From positions 28,128,001-28,192,000 of the forward strand of contig NC_083384.1 in the NCBI RefSeq assembly GCF_031755915.1: a stretch of 64,000 bases of DNA, read 5' to 3'. Positions 60,643 through 64,000 of the stretch are shown piece by piece. The position numbers were made by a program, and so were the translations under genes. Each line of letters opens with the position of its first letter. The first letter of the stretch is position 1. The notes beneath the pieces were generated by a model. That model was not told the origin of the DNA and did not search any database. It saw only the letters and a program-made list of their open reading frames with translations. Source of the DNA: Ziziphus jujuba (Eukaryota > Streptophyta > Magnoliopsida > Rosales > Rhamnaceae).

Positions 60643-62045
60643 TTGGTTTATGCTTTCAAATACTTTAACAATGCAGAGACAAATCTAAAAAAATACCAAA
60701 GAAGTTGGAAGAAAGTCTTTAAGTCTTTTGAGGTAGTCTAAAAGTCTTTTGGGTACACTTCTATGCAAGTTGTGAGAAACAAGCACAAGAAAGAATTTAA
60801 TGTTAAAAGAGGTTGATGAGAAATGCAAACGCGGGTGGTGGTATATATATAGGTGTTGATACAAAAAGCAGTCAATAAGTCTCGGATGACCGGGCTAAAT
60901 AGTAATACTAATAAATTTAATTAAATGAAAATATACTATTAGTGAAAGTTCCATGAAGCAGCAACTGGTCGAAAACTTGGAAAAGGATCTTGTTGGTGGA
61001 GGTTTAAAAGAAAACAAAATATTGTTCTCTATTGTGAAGCACCTGCAACGTCACTTCTTAATTATGGTAGCAGAGAGTCAAAAGAGCCATAAGACATCAT
61101 ACTTTCTGAAGGGAAGTCTACAGTTACCTATCGTGGGGTCTTTATGTTGGATTATTGCCCTCGCTAGATCACTACCATTGAGCTGTATCTACTACACGTC
61201 AGCAATTAGTGCTGTTGCACCTGTACCATGCGTAGTTGGCTACCGGCATACGCGTTATTCCGTGTCAGATACGTGCCAAGCTACAGTTTGTCAGTATATG
61301 CACAGCTGATGAGTATATGGATATCAACCAACCAGAATCTGCCACATCATTTATGAAAATATTTTGTTTGAAAAATACCTAAATATTTTAAATAATTAAA
61401 ATTTGTTATATAAATTAATAATACCATTAAATGAGGATGTGTTCGTAATAAAGGCTGAGAAACTTATATTGTTAAAATTGATTTTGATTGAAATAGTAGT
61501 GAAGAATAGCAAAATTCTATATAGCAATTGTCTTAAATTATTTGATTATTTAATAGATAGTTGCTTTCGCACCAACTTAAAAAAGAGTTCTAATTAGAAC
61601 TTTTGCTGAATGCTTTGCAACTTTCATCCTTATTTCTTACCTTCTTTTTTTTTTTTATGTAAATTATCTACAGGTACAACTAAAAGTAATCTAAATTGAA
61701 TCATTCTAGATCTTCATTATGATTCGACCTAGGATGTGCACTCATTAAACAACCAAAAAATTCATATCAAATAGAACTTAACGAATAATAAAAGTTTCTT
61801 ATTATAACCGTTGTACAAGGTTAATGATAATAACATAAAATAATATTATCAATCGGATTTGCATAGAAGTTTTGCTTTTGTAAAATTCATATGTACCAAG
61901 GATTTACATATATATTTAGTGAATATATATATATATATATAAAATAAAAGAAGCCATATATATTTAGTGATTATTGATTTTTATAATATAGTTGACGTTT
62001 TAGCATAGACTTTTTCGTAAATAACTTATAACACCGAAACCTGTC
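59310..62045 (-). repeat. Right arm of large inverted repeat (intact ACS 5' half and promoter)
   Basis: Contains intron 3 to the promoter of the intact ACS gene, inverse to 53,395-57,802. Similarity is lost beyond about 62,045. Confidence 0.85.
60842..60850 (-). promoter_or_regulatory. Probable ACS TATA box
   Basis: TATATATA, about 200 bp upstream of the ACS start codon on the minus strand. The spacing matches the TATAAATAG of the duplicated copy. Confidence 0.55.
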
Positions 62046-64000
62046 ACCAAAAAAATAAAAAAATTAAAAAAAATTAAAAAAAAAAAAACCTTTGAAATTG
62101 ATATGCCAGTTGCCAAGGGTAACTTTGGTGTATGAAAAGGAAATATCTGCATTTGACTTGGAACAGGCAAACCTGAAAATAATCAATTATGCCACTTGCA
62201 AAGGCAATTTTGGTCTGAGAAGAAAATTTCAGCTATTGACTTAGAAAAGCAACTGATTCACAATGGCGTTTTGAAAATATTTTTAAGTGGCAAACACCTA
62301 ACTCAGTATCGTCTTCTTTTTTCTTCCCTTTTTTTTTCCCCCCTAAAGAAAGTGTCACATGTAACTCTTATGTCATATTACCTAATGTAATGATGAATTA
62401 ATAATCATGTGTTAATATAAATCAAACAACTTATAAATTTTAAACAAAATATTTGTTGAATGTACAATTATGATTGACTAGATAAAACATGTGTGAATGT
62501 TACTCATATAATAATTACATTTAAAAGTTTTTTCCCTTTTTTAATAATTCAAAAGAGAATTTAATTCAGCTTTTTTTTTATTTTTTTTTATTTTGGGTAA
62601 AAGGGAATTTAATTCTCTTGTCTAGAATGTTCAACGTTTGGGTCCATATTTTACAAATACACTTCCGAATGGGCAAGGAAGTTAAACGTTGCTTTAATTT
62701 GGCTTCATGAATTCAGGACTTAAAATGGCATTTTGGTAGCGTTTATTTCTCTATACCATTTATTCAAATATAGGATGTGAGAATATCAACATATTCTCCC
62801 AATTTTTAGAATCATTAATCTCTTATCATAGATGTTAAATACGACTTACAACGTATTCAATAACCAACATAGGTTTCCTTATTTATTTTAAAATATTAAT
62901 ATATTACATTTTTGTGTTTTCTCTTAATTTTTTAAAATGTCAAATAATATTTAATTTATTTTAAATTTTTTAATATTATTTAATAAAGAAATTTTTTCAA
63001 CCATGTAGGTGGCTTCAGTTGTGAATAATTTGAATGGCATATTCTTGGTCAGCTGAGGTGGTTTGGGCTTGGAGGCAGATTAAGAAGTGTAGTTGGACCA
63101 GCTTTGTCCGCTAATTTTTTTCGTTCCATTCCAAGTAAAATCTCTAGTTTTGTCAAAACTCACGACTTTGAAAGTCTTACACGTGGATCCTTGAAGTTTC
63201 TTAATTTTGGTCGGAAAGCTTGGTGTATACTTTACAACCAGTATTATCTATCAAATAAATAAATAAAAATACAGACTACCTTTTGATAACCTCACATTTA
63301 GATTCTGAAAAATAAATTATTCTTTTCTCTCACGGTATGTTTTAATAATGATAAAATTAGTGAGAATCTAATTTTTTTAAAAAAATAATAATATTTTTTA
63401 TTTAAATATTTATTATAAAATAAAAAAATATAAGCTTAAAAAATTAAAATTCTACTTATATAGAAAAACATATGAAAAAGTTATTTCCACTTATAAAGAT
63501 GTCATTTGAAAATTTCAAAAAAAAATAATTTAAATTTTTTTAAAAAATATATATTTATTTTTGGTTTATTATATAATATTAAATTTAATTACTTACAAAT
63601 TCTCACTTTTTTATTACTCATCAAACATATCAAAAGAAAAATTAATTTTCAGAAAATTAAATCTCGAAAACTAAATTTTCGTAATCAATTTCATTCTACA
63701 TTTCCCAACTGTCAAAATCTTCATATTCGTCCATCACTATCTAAGAAAAGGAGAAAAACATGGTGGATTTGATTTCCAATATACTTCTAACGTGGACCCG
63801 ATTTTTATTCCAAAATGAATTCCAAAATGGCAGGATGTATATTAATATACTGTATAAATAATGCTAGAAATATCGAATTAACCTCTCAATATTTATATAA
63901 AAAAAATTATATATCAATATTTTATTGATTAATATATTGATATTTAATACTTTTAGCATTATTTATTGTATATTATTCACTAACATTAATAAATAATAAA
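62046..64000. other. Right-end intergenic DNA
   Basis: AT-rich with no supported gene. It contains a two-copy ~75-bp duplication at 62,096-62,253 and AT-rich, MITE-like sequence near the right edge (63,850-64,000). Confidence 0.5.
62096..62253 (+). repeat. Imperfect two-copy tandem duplication
   Basis: AATTGATATGCCAGTTGCCA (62,096) and AATCAATTATGCCACTTGCA (62,179) begin two similar units that both contain AACTTTGGT/AATTTTGGT, then ATTTGACTTGGAA or ATTGACTTAGAA. Confidence 0.7.

Noticed and set aside
1..64000. tRNA, rRNA, CRISPR, prophage or bacterial-style operon
   Set aside because: No tRNA box pairs, rRNA blocks or spaced direct repeats were recognised, and the intron-rich plant genes rule out a bacterial context. 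A tRNA scan was not possible, so a missed tRNA is not excluded.

Overview
The window looks like nuclear DNA of a dicot plant. Genes have GT-AG introns, a plant-specific R2R3-MYB, a BYPASS/ROH1-type protein, a plastid/mitochondrial-type monodehydroascorbate reductase (MDAR), a heavy-metal-associated isoprenylated plant protein (HIPP) and ACC synthase (ACS). They sit in AT-rich DNA full of TA, GT and CT microsatellites and nested retrotransposons. I cannot name the species.

Layout. About 0.5-8.8 kb is a decayed Ty1/copia element (gag, protease, integrase, RT, RNase H, 3' LTR). Its integrase is split by a 3.6-kb TG...CA solo LTR at 1,679-5,305. At 10,194-14,165 lies a second solo LTR of the same family on the opposite strand, with a perfect 5-bp target duplication (CAATT). 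It carries a younger 1.13-kb TG...CA insertion with its own duplication (AATAC). Next come the MYB gene (minus, 14.5-16.9 kb), a long gene-poor AT-rich stretch with a ~1.3-kb degenerate tandem duplication (26.7-29.2 kb), and the intronless ROH1-like gene (30.4-31.6 kb). A 4.4-kb Mutator-like element (MULE) follows at 34,303-38,741, with ~100-bp inverted ends and a 9-bp target duplication. It keeps only the N-terminal and zinc-knuckle ends of a transposase and holds a two-exon piece of what looks like a host gene. The 16-exon MDAR gene (39.2-43.4 kb) starts about 400 bp beyond it. A four-copy ~345-bp tandem array (45.5-46.9 kb) precedes the HIPP gene (48.4-49.4 kb).

The last third (52.2-62.0 kb) is the most structured part: a rearranged ACC synthase duplication. 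One intact type-1 ACS gene lies on the minus strand (58,331-60,642). A second, broken copy is in two parts: its 3' end, still on the minus strand (52.2-53.0 kb), and its promoter plus exons 1-3 and intron 3, flipped to the plus strand (53.4-57.8 kb). The flipped part forms a large inverted repeat with the 5' half of the intact gene. The simplest reading is a tandem gene duplication followed by inversion of the 5' half of the upstream-lying copy, loss of most of exon 4, and amplification of a promoter repeat.

The genes are not a pathway cluster. ACS (ethylene synthesis) and MDAR (ascorbate recycling) are ordinary housekeeping or stress genes that happen to be neighbours. I see no tRNA, rRNA or CRISPR. 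Exon borders were placed by hand from splice sites, reading phase and family knowledge, without alignment software.
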